A stretch of DNA of 64,000 nt from AC-56 sp963798705 (GTDB taxonomy: Bacteria > Actinomycetota > Thermoleophilia > Solirubrobacterales > 70-9), in assembly GCA_963798705.1 (NCBI GenBank), contig CAWCTW010000005.1, positions 2,418,001 to 2,482,000 of the forward strand, given 5' to 3'. Below the pieces are notes generated by a model. It ran no database searches. It was not told the DNA's origin and was given only the letters and a program-made list of their open reading frames with translations. Position numbers and translations under genes: made by a program. Below are positions 16,381 to 25,695 of the stretch, one piece after another; within the stretch, counting starts at the first letter, position 1; each line of letters starts with the position of its first letter.

Positions 16381-18051
16381 GTGCCGTTCGGGGGTTCACA
16401 ACGCGCGCATGTGAGGTCGGCGCTGCACCTGCACGGGCGGACCAGGCAGGCCGCCGCCACCCCCGCGCCGGCGGATGCCGCGGCGCCCGCCGACCCCGAC
16501 CGGATCGCGCCCGGCGCCGCCATGGCGCTCTTCGCCATGGGACTGGGCGTGATCGTCATCGCCAACGACTTCACGGCGCTCAACGTCGCCCTGCCGGCGA
16601 TCGAGCACGACTTCGACGTCGACGTCGGCACCGCGCAGTGGGTCATCAACGCCTACTGCCTCGTGTTCGGCATGGCGATCGTCACCGGTGGGCGCCTCGC
16701 GGACCTGTTCGGCCGCCGGCGGGCGTTTTTCTTGGGCTCGATCCTGTTCGCCGGTTTCTCACTGCTGGGGGGCTTCGCCCAGGACTCGATCTGGCTGATC
16801 GCGATGCGGGTCGGGATGGGAATCGGCGGCGCCCTGATGTGGCCCGCGATCCTGGGGATGACCTACGCGGCCCTGCCCGAATCGAAGGCGGGCCTGGCCG
16901 GCGGGCTGATCCTGGGTGCGGCGGGCGTCGGCAATGCGATGGGCCCCCTGCTGGGCGGGGTGCTCACCGACGAGCTCAGCTGGCGCTGGATCTTCTTCCT
17001 CAACGTGCCGATCGCGGCCTTCGCCGTCCTCGTGACCTGGCTCAAGGTCCACCAGCCGCGCCCCGAGGTGACAGACGAGCGGATCGACTACCCGGGGATC
17101 GCGACGCTCTCGATCGGCCTGTTGCTCATCCTGCTGGCGTTCGACCAGGCGGCGGACTGGGGGTTCGGCGACATCCGAGTGATCCTGATGCTCGTCGTCG
17201 CTGCGCTCTTGGTCACCTCGTTCGCGTTCATCGAGCCCCGGATGAAGGAGAGCGCCCTGATCCCCAGGGACGTGATCCGAAACGGGGAGTTTCGGAACGC
17301 CTCCCTGGCCGTGCTGCTGATGTCCGCGGTCTTCTTCGCGACCGTCCTCTACGCGCCCCAGTTCATGGAGAAGATCCTCGACTACTCGGCGCTCAAGGCG
17401 GGCGTGGGGATGGTGCCCATGCTCGGCATGTTCGCCCTCACGTCGTTCATCGCCGGTCCCCTCTACGGGCGATTGGGGGCGAAGCTCACGATCACTTTGG
17501 GGGCTCTCGGGCTGACCGTGGGCCCCTTTCTGCTGTCGCTGGTCGACGCGGGCTCGAGCTACGGCTCCCTGGCGGTCGGCCTCGCCGTGACCGGGATCGG
17601 GGCCGGCCTCTTCTATCCGTCGGTGACCACCGCGGGCGTCACGGCCCTCGATCCCGCTCGATCGAGCCTGGCCGGCGGCATCGTCTACATGTGCCAGATC
17701 GCGGGCGGGGCGATCGGCCTGGGGATCACCACGACGATCTTCACGATCTCATCCGAGAACGACCTGGCCAGCAAGGCCGATGCGGCGGGGACCCACCTCA
17801 CCGACCATCAGGACGCCGTGCTGCACGGTCAGCTCGCCGGCACCGACGCCGCGGCGAACGCGCTCTCCCAGCTCAGTTCCTCAGCCCAGAGCACGATCAC
17901 GGCCATCGTCCGCGAGTCGTTCGCGACGGGCGTCCAGGCGGGCTTCAGGTTCGCCGCGATCGCGGCAGCGGTCGGCTTCTTGATCTCGCTGTTCTTCGTC
18001 GGCGGGCGGCTGCTGGGCAGCCGTCGCACCGCCGAGCACGCCGAAGCCTGA
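16381..18051 (+). CDS. MFS drug-efflux transporter, DHA2 (14-TM) type
   Basis: 556-residue inner-membrane proton antiporter related to EmrB/QacA. The first TM region carries ANDFTALNVALPAIE, the motif A loop is GGRLADLFGRRR, and GAAGVGNAMGPLLGGVL is the motif C region of antiporters. About 14 hydrophobic segments can be counted. The N-terminal 40 residues are polar and Ala/Pro-rich, so translation might begin later than GTG 16381. Substrate unknown. Stable hairpins follow the stop. Confidence 0.9.
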   Translation: MPFGGSQRAHVRSALHLHGRTRQAAATPAPADAAAPADPDRIAPGAAMALFAMGLGVIVIANDFTALNVALPAIEHDFDVDVGTAQWVINAYCLVFGMAIVTGGRLADLFGRRRAFFLGSILFAGFSLLGGFAQDSIWLIAMRVGMGIGGALMWPAILGMTYAALPESKAGLAGGLILGAAGVGNAMGPLLGGVLTDELSWRWIFFLNVPIAAFAVLVTWLKVHQPRPEVTDERIDYPGIATLSIGLLLILLAFDQAADWGFGDIRVILMLVVAALLVTSFAFIEPRMKESALIPRDVIRNGEFRNASLAVLLMSAVFFATVLYAPQFMEKILDYSALKAGVGMVPMLGMFALTSFIAGPLYGRLGAKLTITLGALGLTVGPFLLSLVDAGSSYGSLAVGLAVTGIGAGLFYPSVTTAGVTALDPARSSLAGGIVYMCQIAGGAIGLGITTTIFTISSENDLASKADAAGTHLTDHQDAVLHGQLAGTDAAANALSQLSSSAQSTITAIVRESFATGVQAGFRFAAIAAAVGFLISLFFVGGRLLGSRRTAEHAEA

Positions 18052-18067
18052 GGCGCTGACCCGCTCG

Positions 18068-18106
18068 CTCATCCGATCGACGGGAGGGGTCCTCCGATCG
18101 GATGAG
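18068..18106. terminator. 12-bp hairpin after the MFS gene
   Basis: CTCATCCGATCG (18068-18079) pairs exactly with CGATCGGATGAG (18095-18106), with a 15-base loop. It begins 17 bases after the transporter stop. Confidence 0.65.
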
Positions 18107-18140
18107 TCGGAATCATCCTCAAGAACCCCCGATCGGAGGA
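18090..18140. terminator. Alternative hairpin sharing an arm with the previous one
   Basis: TCCTCCGATCGG (18090-18101) pairs exactly with CCGATCGGAGGA (18129-18140). Its left arm overlaps the right arm of the 18068-18106 hairpin, so the two cannot form together. Confidence 0.6.
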
Positions 18141-18216
18141 TTGGCGAAACCACGCGCCGCACCGATCATGTCCTCGACCGGTCGGTAGCCAGGAGGGAGG
18201 CAGGGCCCTCCGGCTA

Positions 18217-19632
18217 CTACGCCCTCTCAGCCAGGCCAGGGACTCGCCGCTCGCCGCGCTCCGAGAAGTACGCCCACTCGAGCTCACCAAGCTCGGTGGC
18301 CGGCAAATCGCCGTAGATCCACTCGCGGGAGATCCGGTGCCAGTTGCGGCGGGCTCGCAGCTGGGCGAGCACCGCGAGGACGCCGGTCTCCATCCGGCGC
18401 CCCATGAGCTCCTCGGCTGGGAGGCTCTCGCGGCGCATGAGGTCGAAGTACTCCGAGCGCGGGTCGGAGGTCGACTCGATCACCTTCATCACGCGCTCGG
18501 GGGTGAGCTCCACCTCACGGTCCTCCATGTACCAGCCGCCGACGACCATCACGTGCTCCATCAGCCGCTCGGCGTCGAACTTGGAGGGGTTCTTGACGAA
18601 CCCGAGCACGTGGAGGGCCTCCCGCAGAGCCTCCGGATCGCGCCTGGCCGCCGCGTCGATCGCCCGCTGCTCGAGCTCGATCTGCTCGGCGTCGAGCCGC
18701 TTGGTCATGCCGAAGTCCAGGAACGCCACGCGCCCGTCGTCCATGAGGATGTAGTTGCCGGGGTGGGCGTCGGCGTTGAACATCTGCAGGTGGTAGATCG
18801 AGCCGAAGCAGAAGCGAAAGACGATCTCCCCGAACCGGTTCTTGTCCTCCTGTGACAGCTCCCTCACCTCCTCGAAGCCGATGCCGGCGACGTACTCGGT
18901 GACCAGCACCCGCCGCCGCGAGAGCCGGGTGATCACGTCGGGCACGTGGATGAACGGATGGTCGCGGTAGGCGCGGGCGAAGCTCCGGTGGCTCTGCGCC
19001 TCGTACTCGTAGTCGAGCTCCTCCATCACCCGGAGGCGCAACTCCTGCGCCACGGCCTTGGCGTCGAGACCGGGGGCGATGGCGCGCGCGAGGCGCATGA
19101 TCATCCCGGCGTTCTTGAGGTCCGACTCCAGCGCCTCGGCGACGCCCGGGTACTGGATCTTGACCGCCACGGCACGCCCGTCGTGAAGGGTCGCGCGGTG
19201 CACCTGGCCGATCGACGCGGCTGCGAACGCGTCCTCCTCGACCTCCGCGAACAGCTCGTCGAGCGGCTCGCCCAGATACTCCTCGTCGAGGACCTTGCGG
19301 ACCTTGTCCCACGGCATCGCCGGGGCGGAGGTGCGCAGCTTGGCGAGCTGCTCCTGGTAGAGCTCGGCGTACTCGGGCGGCAGGAACTCGGTGTCGATGA
19401 ACGAGGCGAGCTGGCCGATCTTCATCGCCGCCCCCTTCATCTCGCCCAGGATCGAGGCCATCTTCACCGCGGTCTCGAGATGCCTGCCCTCGAGCCGCCG
19501 CTCCGCCTCGTCGCTGCCGCGCGCGACGTTGGCGGCCTTGGTACCCGCGTAGCGCGTCGCCTGGGTGCCCATCGCGCTCCCGAGCTTCGCCGAGCGCCGG
19601 ACGCGGCCCCTGGGAATCTTGTCCTCGGCCAT
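18217..19632 (-). CDS. ABC1/UbiB-family atypical kinase
   Basis: 471-residue protein-kinase-like ATPase. The signature KIGQ is at 71-74 (AAMKIGQLAS), the Ala-rich nucleotide loop is AAASIGQVHRA, the catalytic Lys is in AVKIQYPG, and the Mg-binding DFG is in FLDFGMTKR. UbiB/ADCK proteins support quinone synthesis or lipid handling; in actinobacteria the quinone is menaquinone, so the role is unclear. No C-terminal TM pair is evident. Convergent with the MFS gene and divergent from the L25 gene. Confidence 0.9.
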   Translation of the reverse strand: MAEDKIPRGRVRRSAKLGSAMGTQATRYAGTKAANVARGSDEAERRLEGRHLETAVKMASILGEMKGAAMKIGQLASFIDTEFLPPEYAELYQEQLAKLRTSAPAMPWDKVRKVLDEEYLGEPLDELFAEVEEDAFAAASIGQVHRATLHDGRAVAVKIQYPGVAEALESDLKNAGMIMRLARAIAPGLDAKAVAQELRLRVMEELDYEYEAQSHRSFARAYRDHPFIHVPDVITRLSRRRVLVTEYVAGIGFEEVRELSQEDKNRFGEIVFRFCFGSIYHLQMFNADAHPGNYILMDDGRVAFLDFGMTKRLDAEQIELEQRAIDAAARRDPEALREALHVLGFVKNPSKFDAERLMEHVMVVGGWYMEDREVELTPERVMKVIESTSDPRSEYFDLMRRESLPAEELMGRRMETGVLAVLAQLRARRNWHRISREWIYGDLPATELGELEWAYFSERGERRVPGLAERA

Positions 19633-19949
19633 GCGTACCAGTATGCAAGGGCGGACGGGAGGGGGGCGGGCGCCCCGGCGACCTTGAGCTCGCAGGGGCA
19701 AGGGCGAGTAGGGGGCGGTCACGGTGGTGCGCGCGTTCGGTGCGGATCCGGGCGCCCGGTGCCACACCCGAGGTAATGCACCGAAGGGGGTGATCGAGGT
19801 TTGCGTCCGATATGAACGCAAAAGTCGATCACCCCCCGACCTGCTTGCCCCTACTTGCCCAAGTCCGCCGGCGCGGCCGGTCGGCCGAGGCGCGTCACCG
19901 GAACCGCCTCGCGCGCCGTGGCGCCGCCCTTCTCTATCCTCAACGCCTC
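19633..19949. other. Divergent intergenic region with a large hairpin
   Basis: 317 bases between the divergent kinase and L25 genes; both promoters must be here. The main structure is the 19786-19836 inverted repeat. AGGGGCAAG (19694-19702) and CTTGCCCCT (19844-19852) form a weak outer pair around it. I see no open frame worth calling. Confidence 0.6.
19786..19836. repeat. 51-base interrupted palindrome upstream of the L25 gene
   Basis: GGGGGTGATCGA..TTTGCGT (19786-19806) pairs with ACGCAAA..TCGATCACCCCC (19816-19836): 12 bp, a 2x2 internal mismatch, 7 bp, and a 9-base loop. It lies in a divergent promoter region, so it is not a simple terminator for either neighbour. Confidence 0.7.
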
Positions 19950-20672
19950 ATGGCTTCCGACCGCGCCACGCTCAAGGTCGCCGACCGCTCCGAGTTCGGC
20001 TCGCGCACCACGCGCCGGCTGCGGCGCACCGGGCTCGTGCCGGGTGTCGTCTACGGCGGCGGCAAGGACGCGCGCCCCTTTCAGGTGCCCGAGCGCGACG
20101 CCCGCGCCGTCCTGCTTCACGGCGGGGCGTTGATCGACGTCCAGTTCGACGGCTCGGGAACGACGCCGGTCGTCGTCAAGGAGGAGCAGCGCGACCCCGT
20201 GCGCGGATCGCTGCTCCACCTGGACCTGCTCGAGGTGAAGCTCGACGAGGCGATTCAGGCCGAGGTCGCAATCGAGATCCTGGGCGCCGAGGAGGCGCCG
20301 GGGGTGAAGGAGGGCGGCGTGCTGGAGCACGTGACCCACCAGATCACCATCGAGGCCCTGCCGACGGCGATTCCCGACAGCATCGCCGCGGACGTCTCCG
20401 GGATGTCGATCGGCGACACGCTCCAGCTGACGGGCGTGGTCCCCCCGGAGGGCGTGACGTTCGCCCTCGGCGAGGGAGTCGACGCCGACGAGATCACGAT
20501 CGCCACCCTCTCGCCGCCCCGCGTCGAGGAGGAGCCCGAGCCCGAGGTCGAGGAGGAGGCCGAGCTCGTCGGCGAGGAGGGCGAGGTGCCCGAGGGCGAG
20601 GAGGCTCCCGAGGGCGAGGCCCCGGCGGCGGGCGAGGCCCCCGTCGAGGGCGCGGAATCCGAAGGGGAGTAG
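19950..20672 (+). CDS. rplY: Ribosomal protein bL25, CTC (long) form
   Basis: Binds 5S rRNA in the large subunit. 240 residues: N-terminal L25 domain (about 1-95, with FGSRTTRRLRRTGLVPGVVY), C-terminal TL5/CTC domain (about 100-190), and a strongly acidic Glu/Ala/Pro tail from about 190. The ATG at 19950 starts directly at the conserved N-terminus. It precedes pth, the same pairing as ctc-spoVC in Bacillus and rplY-pth in mycobacteria. Confidence 0.94.
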   Translation: MASDRATLKVADRSEFGSRTTRRLRRTGLVPGVVYGGGKDARPFQVPERDARAVLLHGGALIDVQFDGSGTTPVVVKEEQRDPVRGSLLHLDLLEVKLDEAIQAEVAIEILGAEEAPGVKEGGVLEHVTHQITIEALPTAIPDSIAADVSGMSIGDTLQLTGVVPPEGVTFALGEGVDADEITIATLSPPRVEEEPEPEVEEEAELVGEEGEVPEGEEAPEGEAPAAGEAPVEGAESEGE

Positions 20673-20717
20673 CGGCCACTGTCGCTGCTGGACCGGCTGC
20701 GACGCGGCCGAGCCGCC

Positions 20718-21326
20718 ATGGAGGCCGGCGGCTCGAGCGCCGACCAGCGCCTGCTGGTCGTGGGCCTGGGCAACCCCGGCGGGCGGTACGACGGAAGCCG
20801 GCACAACGTCGGCTTCGAGGTCGCCGACGAGCTCGAGCGCCGATGGGACCTCTCCCGCTCCAAGGAGCGCTTTCGTGGCCTGATCGCCGAGGGCCGGGCC
20901 CGGGCCGGGGGCCCACGGGTGGCCGTGCTGCGCCCGCAGACGTACATGAACGACTCGGGAACCTCGGCCGGGCCGGCCCGCGGCTCCCTGAAGGTGCCGC
21001 TGGAGAACACCATCGTCGTCCACGACGAGATCGACCTGCCGTTCGGCGAGGTCCGCAGCCGGCTGGGCGGCGGGCTGGCGGGGCACAACGGGTTGAAGAG
21101 CCTCGCCCGGGGCTTCGGCGGACCGGACTTCTGGCGGGTGCGAGTGGGGGTCGGCCGGCCCGACTCGACCGACCCGGACGTCGTCGCGCGCTACGTGCTC
21201 TCGCGCTTCGGCGAGCCGGACGACCAGGTCCGCGAGCTGATCGAGCGCGCCGCCCACGAGACCGAGCGCCTGGTGCAAGAGATCGCGGCGGAGGATGCCG
21301 ACCCCCTCGGTGAGGTGATGGATTGA
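20718..21326 (+). CDS. pth: Peptidyl-tRNA hydrolase
   Basis: Recycles peptidyl-tRNA by cleaving the peptide ester. Seen: LVVGLGNPGGRYDGSRHNVG with the catalytic His at H29, PQTYMNDSG, HDEIDLPFG and GGGLAGHNGLKSL. 202 residues, normal size. ATG 20718 is used here; in-frame codons extend upstream to a CTG at 20679 that sits well behind AAGGGGAG at the end of the L25 gene, so a longer start is possible. Its TGA overlaps the TTG of the next gene. Confidence 0.95.
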   Translation: MEAGGSSADQRLLVVGLGNPGGRYDGSRHNVGFEVADELERRWDLSRSKERFRGLIAEGRARAGGPRVAVLRPQTYMNDSGTSAGPARGSLKVPLENTIVVHDEIDLPFGEVRSRLGGGLAGHNGLKSLARGFGGPDFWRVRVGVGRPDSTDPDVVARYVLSRFGEPDDQVRELIERAAHETERLVQEIAAEDADPLGEVMD

Positions 21327-22049
21327 GCGCCGCGCTCACGACCTACGACGTCGACGAGGCCGGCGTTGCCCTGCTGCGCCTCGACCGGCCCGATGCCCGC
21401 AACGCGATGAACACCCAGATGCTCCAAGAGCTCCTGCAGCACCTGGCCGGGGCGCAAAGGGACGACTCCGTCCGGGTGCTGGTCGTCTCGTCGACGGACC
21501 ACATGGGGCTCTCGGCGGGCGCCGACGTGCGTGAGGAGCTCGACGCGGAGCAACGGGTGCGAGCGCATGGAGCTTTTCGCGCGGCTCTACGACGACCTCA
21601 CCGGGTTCCCGAAGCCGACGATCGCCGTCTGTCACGGCTCCTGCGTAGGCGGCGGCGCGGAGGTGGCCGTCGCCTGCGACCTGCGGGTTGGCGGCTCCAA
21701 CCTGCGCCTGCGGTTCCCCGGCGCCACCCTGGGCGTGCCGGTCGGCCCGGCGCGGCTGGTCACGCTGTGCGGCCTTTCGGTGGCGAAGTACCTGCTCCTG
21801 ACCGGGAAGGAGGTCGGCGCCGAGCAGGCGCTCCGGTGGGGGCTCGTGCACCGGGTGGCCCCGGCCGCCGCAACCGAGGAGGCGGCGCTCGAGCTCGCCG
21901 GCGCCGTCGCCCAGAGTCCCCCCGAGGCGACCGCGGCACTGAAGCGCATGCTTCACGAGTGGGACGACGTGGAGGGCCGCTCGCGGGCGGAGGGCGCGGG
22001 CCAGGTGGAGTGGCAGCGCTCGGGCCCGGGCCTCCCGTTCCGGGAGTAG
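21323..22049 (+). pseudogene. Enoyl-CoA hydratase/isomerase family protein with one frameshift
   Basis: The 5' part (TTG 21323, overlapping the pth stop) reads GVALLRLDRPDARNAMNTQM and GLSAGADVREELDAEQRV; the 3' part, in another frame from about 21560, reads MELFARLYDDLTGFPKPTIA, GSCVGGGAEVAVACDLRVG and on to the stop at 22049. One indel near 21555-21565 would restore a crotonase of about 240 residues with both oxyanion-hole regions (SAGAD and GGGAE). Either a sequence error or a recent mutation. An unusual neighbour inside a housekeeping block; the substrate cannot be inferred. Confidence 0.8.
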
Positions 22050-22080
22050 CCCACGCGCCCAAGAGCGGGCCGGGGCGGTC

Positions 22081-22123
22081 GAACATCGACCTATTCGGCC
22101 ATATGCCGAGTAGATCGATTCTC
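22081..22123. terminator. Imperfect hairpin between the crotonase gene and mfd
   Basis: Arms 22081-22099 and 22105-22123 match at 15 of 19 positions plus one G-U, around the 5-base loop CATAT. It separates mfd from the upstream run. Confidence 0.55.
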
Positions 22124-22170
22124 GGCGGCGCTCGGCCGGGGAGCGTCCGCCGCCTAACATCGATCGGGCG

Positions 22171-25100
22171 ATGAGCCTTCGGCCCCTGCTCGAGATTGCC
22201 GCCGACGATGAGCGCTTCCACGCGCTCGCGCGCGCCGCGCGCTCCGGCGAGCCCCTGCCGGTTCACGTCTCGGCGGCGATCAGGCCCTTCCTGTTGGCCG
22301 CCCTCGTCTCCTCCGAGGAGGGCGTGGCGGACCGACCCAGCCTGATCGTCGCCCCCGACGACATCGCCGCGCGCGATCTGGCCCGGGACCTCCGGGCCTA
22401 CCTGGCCCCCCGGCGAGTCCGCTACTACCCGTCGCGCGGGACCGGCTACGCCTCCCATCTGGCGCCACCGCCGCATCTCGTGGGTCTGCGGATCGCGGCC
22501 GTGGACGCGCTCAACGACGGGGAGGCGGTCGTGGTGGCGAGCGCGGTGGCCCTCGCGGAGGCGGTGCCCGACGCATCGCTGCGGCCCGCGGGCTTCGTCC
22601 TTCGCAAGGGCGAGGAGGTGGACCTGGACGAGGTCGGGGCGCGCCTCGTGGAGGCCGGCTACGAGCGCGCCGACCAAGTCTCAGAGCGTGGGCAATTCGC
22701 GATCCGGGGCGGCATCCTCGACGTCTTCGGCGCCACGGAGGACCGCGCGGCCCGCCTGGAGCTGTTCGGAGACGAGATCGAGCAGATCCGGTGGTTCTCC
22801 ACCTTCACCCAGCGATCGCTCGGCGACGCCGATGCGCTCGAGCTGGCGCCCGCCGCCGAGCTCGGCGCCGAGTACCGGGAGCTGGCGGAGCTGGCGCTGT
22901 CGGAGGCCGACGAGGACAGACCCGATCTCGCGGAGCTTCTCCCGCTCGAGAGCTTTCGCGCGCCGCTCGAGGTCATCCCGCCGGAGACAGCCGTGCTCAT
23001 CGCCGCCGAGGGGGAGATGGAGACGGCGCTGCACGACCACTGGGAGGACGCGGCCGCGGCCATGCACTCGAGCGATGCGCGGCGCCTGTATGTGGACGTT
23101 GCCGCCGCCCTGGGCGAGCGCGCGTCCGTCCGGATCTCCGACTCCGACGCGGGCCGAGGGCTCTCGTTTCGCGCCCAGGCGCCGAGCTCGGCGGCGCGCA
23201 GCATCGGCGAGGCCGAGAAGCAGCTCGAGCGCGAGTTGAGATCGGGCTACCGGGTCGTCGTCTCGTTCGAGCACCGCGGCGAGGCCGAGCGGGCTCGCTA
23301 CAACCTCGATCGCCTGGAGGCCTCCTTCCTCGACGGCACCCAGGCACCCGCCGGGCGGGCACTGCTCTTCGCGGAGGCGGCGCTTGCCGACGGGTTCGTC
23401 TCGCCCGACCTCAAGCTCGCCGTCATCCCGTTCCGGCGACTGGTCCATCGCCCCCGCGCGGCTGCCCCGGCGCCCGCCCGCGGGCGACTGGCCGCGTTCA
23501 CCGACCTGCGGGTCGGCGACCACGTGGTCCACGAGGATCACGGGATCGCCCGCTTCGCCGGCTTCGAGACGAAGACCGTGGGCGGAGTCACCCGCGACTA
23601 CCTGGAGCTCGAGTACCGGGGCTCCGACCGCGTCTTCGCGCCGACCGATCAGCTCACGAAGATCACGCGGTACGTCGGCACCGGCGGCGAGGCGCCGCAG
23701 CTCTCGGCGCTCGGCTCCAAGCGGTGGGAGGGCGTCAAGGCCCGTGCCCGTCGCGCCGCCCGCGAGCTCGCCGGCGAGCTGCTCAACCTCTATGCGGAGC
23801 GCCGCACCCGCAGCGGCCACGAGTTCCCGCCGGACGGCGAATGGCAGTTGGAGCTGGAGCGTGCCTTCCCGTACCGGGAGACGACCGACCAGCTCGAGGC
23901 GATCGAGGCGGTGAAGGCCGACATGGAGAGCCCCCGGCCGATGGACCGGCTGATCTGCGGCGACGTCGGCTATGGCAAGACCGAGGTCGCGCTGCGCGCG
24001 GCCCACAAGGCGGTCTCCGACGGCAGGCAGGTGATGATGCTCGTCCCGACGACGATTCTCGCCCAGCAACATCTCGGGACCTTCCGGGAGCGCCTGGCCG
24101 AGTTCCCGATCGAGGTGGACATGGTCTCCCGCCTGCGCAAGCCCGCCGAGGTGCGCCAGACGCTGGCCCGGTTCGCCGATGCCAAGGTGGACATCCTCCT
24201 CGGCACCCACCGCCTGCTGTCGCGCGACGTTCGCGCCGGCGATCTTGGCCTCTTGATCGTCGACGAGGAGCAGCGCTTCGGGGTGCGCCAGAAGGAGCTG
24301 CTGCGCCAGCTGAAGCTCAAGGTCGACGTCCTCTCGCTGTCGGCGACGCCGATTCCGAGGACGCTTCAGATGAGCCTCGCCGGATTGCGGGACATCTCCG
24401 TGATCGAGACGCCGCCGGAGGGCCGCCGGCCGATCCGCACCTATGTCGGCCCCTACGACGAGGAGCTCGTCGCCCGCGCGATCGAGCGCGAGCAGCAGCG
24501 CGGCGGGCAGGCCTTCTTCCTCCACAACCGCATCGACACGCTGCACGAGGCTGCGGAGCGCCTCCGCGCGCGGTGCCCCGACGTGCGGTTCGTCGAGGCC
24601 CACGGGCGGATGGACGAGACCGAGCTGGAGCGGACGATGCTCGAGTTCCTCCGCGGCGAGGCCGACTGCCTCGTTGCGACGACGATCATCGAGTCGGGAC
24701 TGGACATCCCGCAGGCGAACACGCTGATCGTCGAGCGGGCCGACGAGCTCGGGCTGGCGCAGGCCTACCAGATCCGAGGGCGGGTCGGCCGCTCTCGGGA
24801 GCGCGCCTACGCGTACCTGCACTACCCGTCGGCCGAGGCTCTGAGCCCGGAGGCCGGCGCCCGTCTGGCGACGCTCTCCGACTACACGGAGCTCGGGTCC
24901 GGCTTCGCGATCGCGATGCGCGACCTGGAGCTACGGGGGGCGGGCAACCTGCTGGGAGACGAGCAGTCGGGACACGTCGCCGCCGTCGGGTTCGAGCTCT
25001 ACGTGTCGCTCCTGGACGACGCCGTGGAGGAGCTTCGCTCCGCCGACGGCGGCGGCCGCCCCGAGGCCGCGGTTCGTCTCGACGTGGACGTCGACGCCTA

Positions 25101-25515
25101 CCTGCCGGCGGACTACATCCCCTTCGAGGCGGCCAAGATCGACGTGCACCGCCGGATCTCCGGGGCCGGGGACGTCGGGGAGCTCCGCGTCCTGCGCGAC
25201 GAGCTTCGCGACCGGTTCGGCCCGGTGCCGAAGCCGGTCGAGAGCCTGATGGAGCTCCAGCGCGCCCGCATCGAGCTCGGCGCGCTGGGCGCGCGGACGG
25301 TCGAGTTCCGCGGCGGGCGACTGTCGGTCACGCCCCTGGAGCTGGACGCGGCCGCCGTCGGGCGCCTGCGGGAGGACATGCCCGAGGCGATGTACGAATC
25401 GGGGGCCAAGACGCTCTCCATGCGGGTCGCCGACGAGCCGCCGGCGCGGCTCGCCGCAGTCCTGGGCCTCGCGGAGGTCGTGCGGGGCGCGACCCCCGAG
25501 CCGGTCGCCGCCTGA
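22171..25515 (+). CDS. mfd: Transcription-repair coupling factor
   Basis: 1114-residue ATP-dependent translocase that removes RNA polymerase stalled at DNA lesions and recruits UvrA. Domain order: UvrB-like N-terminal part (ERGQFAIRGGILDVFG near 173-188), RNAP-interaction domain (TDLRVGDHVVHEDHGIARFA near 445-465), RecG-like helicase with Walker A GDVGYGKTE from 597 and DEEQ at 698-701, helicase motif SATPIPRTLQMS, and a C-terminal TRCF domain. Complete and in its conserved place after pth. Confidence 0.97.
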   Translation: MSLRPLLEIAADDERFHALARAARSGEPLPVHVSAAIRPFLLAALVSSEEGVADRPSLIVAPDDIAARDLARDLRAYLAPRRVRYYPSRGTGYASHLAPPPHLVGLRIAAVDALNDGEAVVVASAVALAEAVPDASLRPAGFVLRKGEEVDLDEVGARLVEAGYERADQVSERGQFAIRGGILDVFGATEDRAARLELFGDEIEQIRWFSTFTQRSLGDADALELAPAAELGAEYRELAELALSEADEDRPDLAELLPLESFRAPLEVIPPETAVLIAAEGEMETALHDHWEDAAAAMHSSDARRLYVDVAAALGERASVRISDSDAGRGLSFRAQAPSSAARSIGEAEKQLERELRSGYRVVVSFEHRGEAERARYNLDRLEASFLDGTQAPAGRALLFAEAALADGFVSPDLKLAVIPFRRLVHRPRAAAPAPARGRLAAFTDLRVGDHVVHEDHGIARFAGFETKTVGGVTRDYLELEYRGSDRVFAPTDQLTKITRYVGTGGEAPQLSALGSKRWEGVKARARRAARELAGELLNLYAERRTRSGHEFPPDGEWQLELERAFPYRETTDQLEAIEAVKADMESPRPMDRLICGDVGYGKTEVALRAAHKAVSDGRQVMMLVPTTILAQQHLGTFRERLAEFPIEVDMVSRLRKPAEVRQTLARFADAKVDILLGTHRLLSRDVRAGDLGLLIVDEEQRFGVRQKELLRQLKLKVDVLSLSATPIPRTLQMSLAGLRDISVIETPPEGRRPIRTYVGPYDEELVARAIEREQQRGGQAFFLHNRIDTLHEAAERLRARCPDVRFVEAHGRMDETELERTMLEFLRGEADCLVATTIIESGLDIPQANTLIVERADELGLAQAYQIRGRVGRSRERAYAYLHYPSAEALSPEAGARLATLSDYTELGSGFAIAMRDLELRGAGNLLGDEQSGHVAAVGFELYVSLLDDAVEELRSADGGGRPEAAVRLDVDVDAYLPADYIPFEAAKIDVHRRISGAGDVGELRVLRDELRDRFGPVPKPVESLMELQRARIELGALGARTVEFRGGRLSVTPLELDAAAVGRLREDMPEAMYESGAKTLSMRVADEPPARLAAVLGLAEVVRGATPEPVAA

Positions 25516-25533
25516 GCGGTGTGCCGCCGGGCC

Positions 25534-25622
25534 GGGGGAGGCCTGGAGACGAGCTTGGCAATTTGTGCCGACATGCGCAGCTGTCGGGCACAAATTGCTC
25601 GCTACGTCCCCGGGCCTCCCCC
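25534..25622. repeat. Long nested palindrome after mfd (CTTGTGCCGAC-type family, copy 1)
   Basis: Outer arms GGGGGAGGCC (25534-25543) and GGCCTCCCCC (25613-25622) enclose inner arms GCAATTTGTGCCGACA (25558-25573) and TGTCGGGCACAAATTGC (25582-25598) with one bulged G. It shares the TTGTGCCGAC core with the elements at 30183-30285 and 53838-53876. Placed between mfd and the foldase gene, it may end mfd transcripts. Confidence 0.75.
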
Positions 25623-25695
25623 GACCCGCCCGACGGGACCCATGCGTCTGCCCGCTTAGGGCAGCGTTAGCTCATGCCGCTATTCTCCCGCCGTC

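Noticed and set aside
21550..21570. Programmed frameshift in the enoyl-CoA hydratase gene
   Set aside because: No slippery heptamer or downstream structure typical of recoding is visible; a simple indel explains it.
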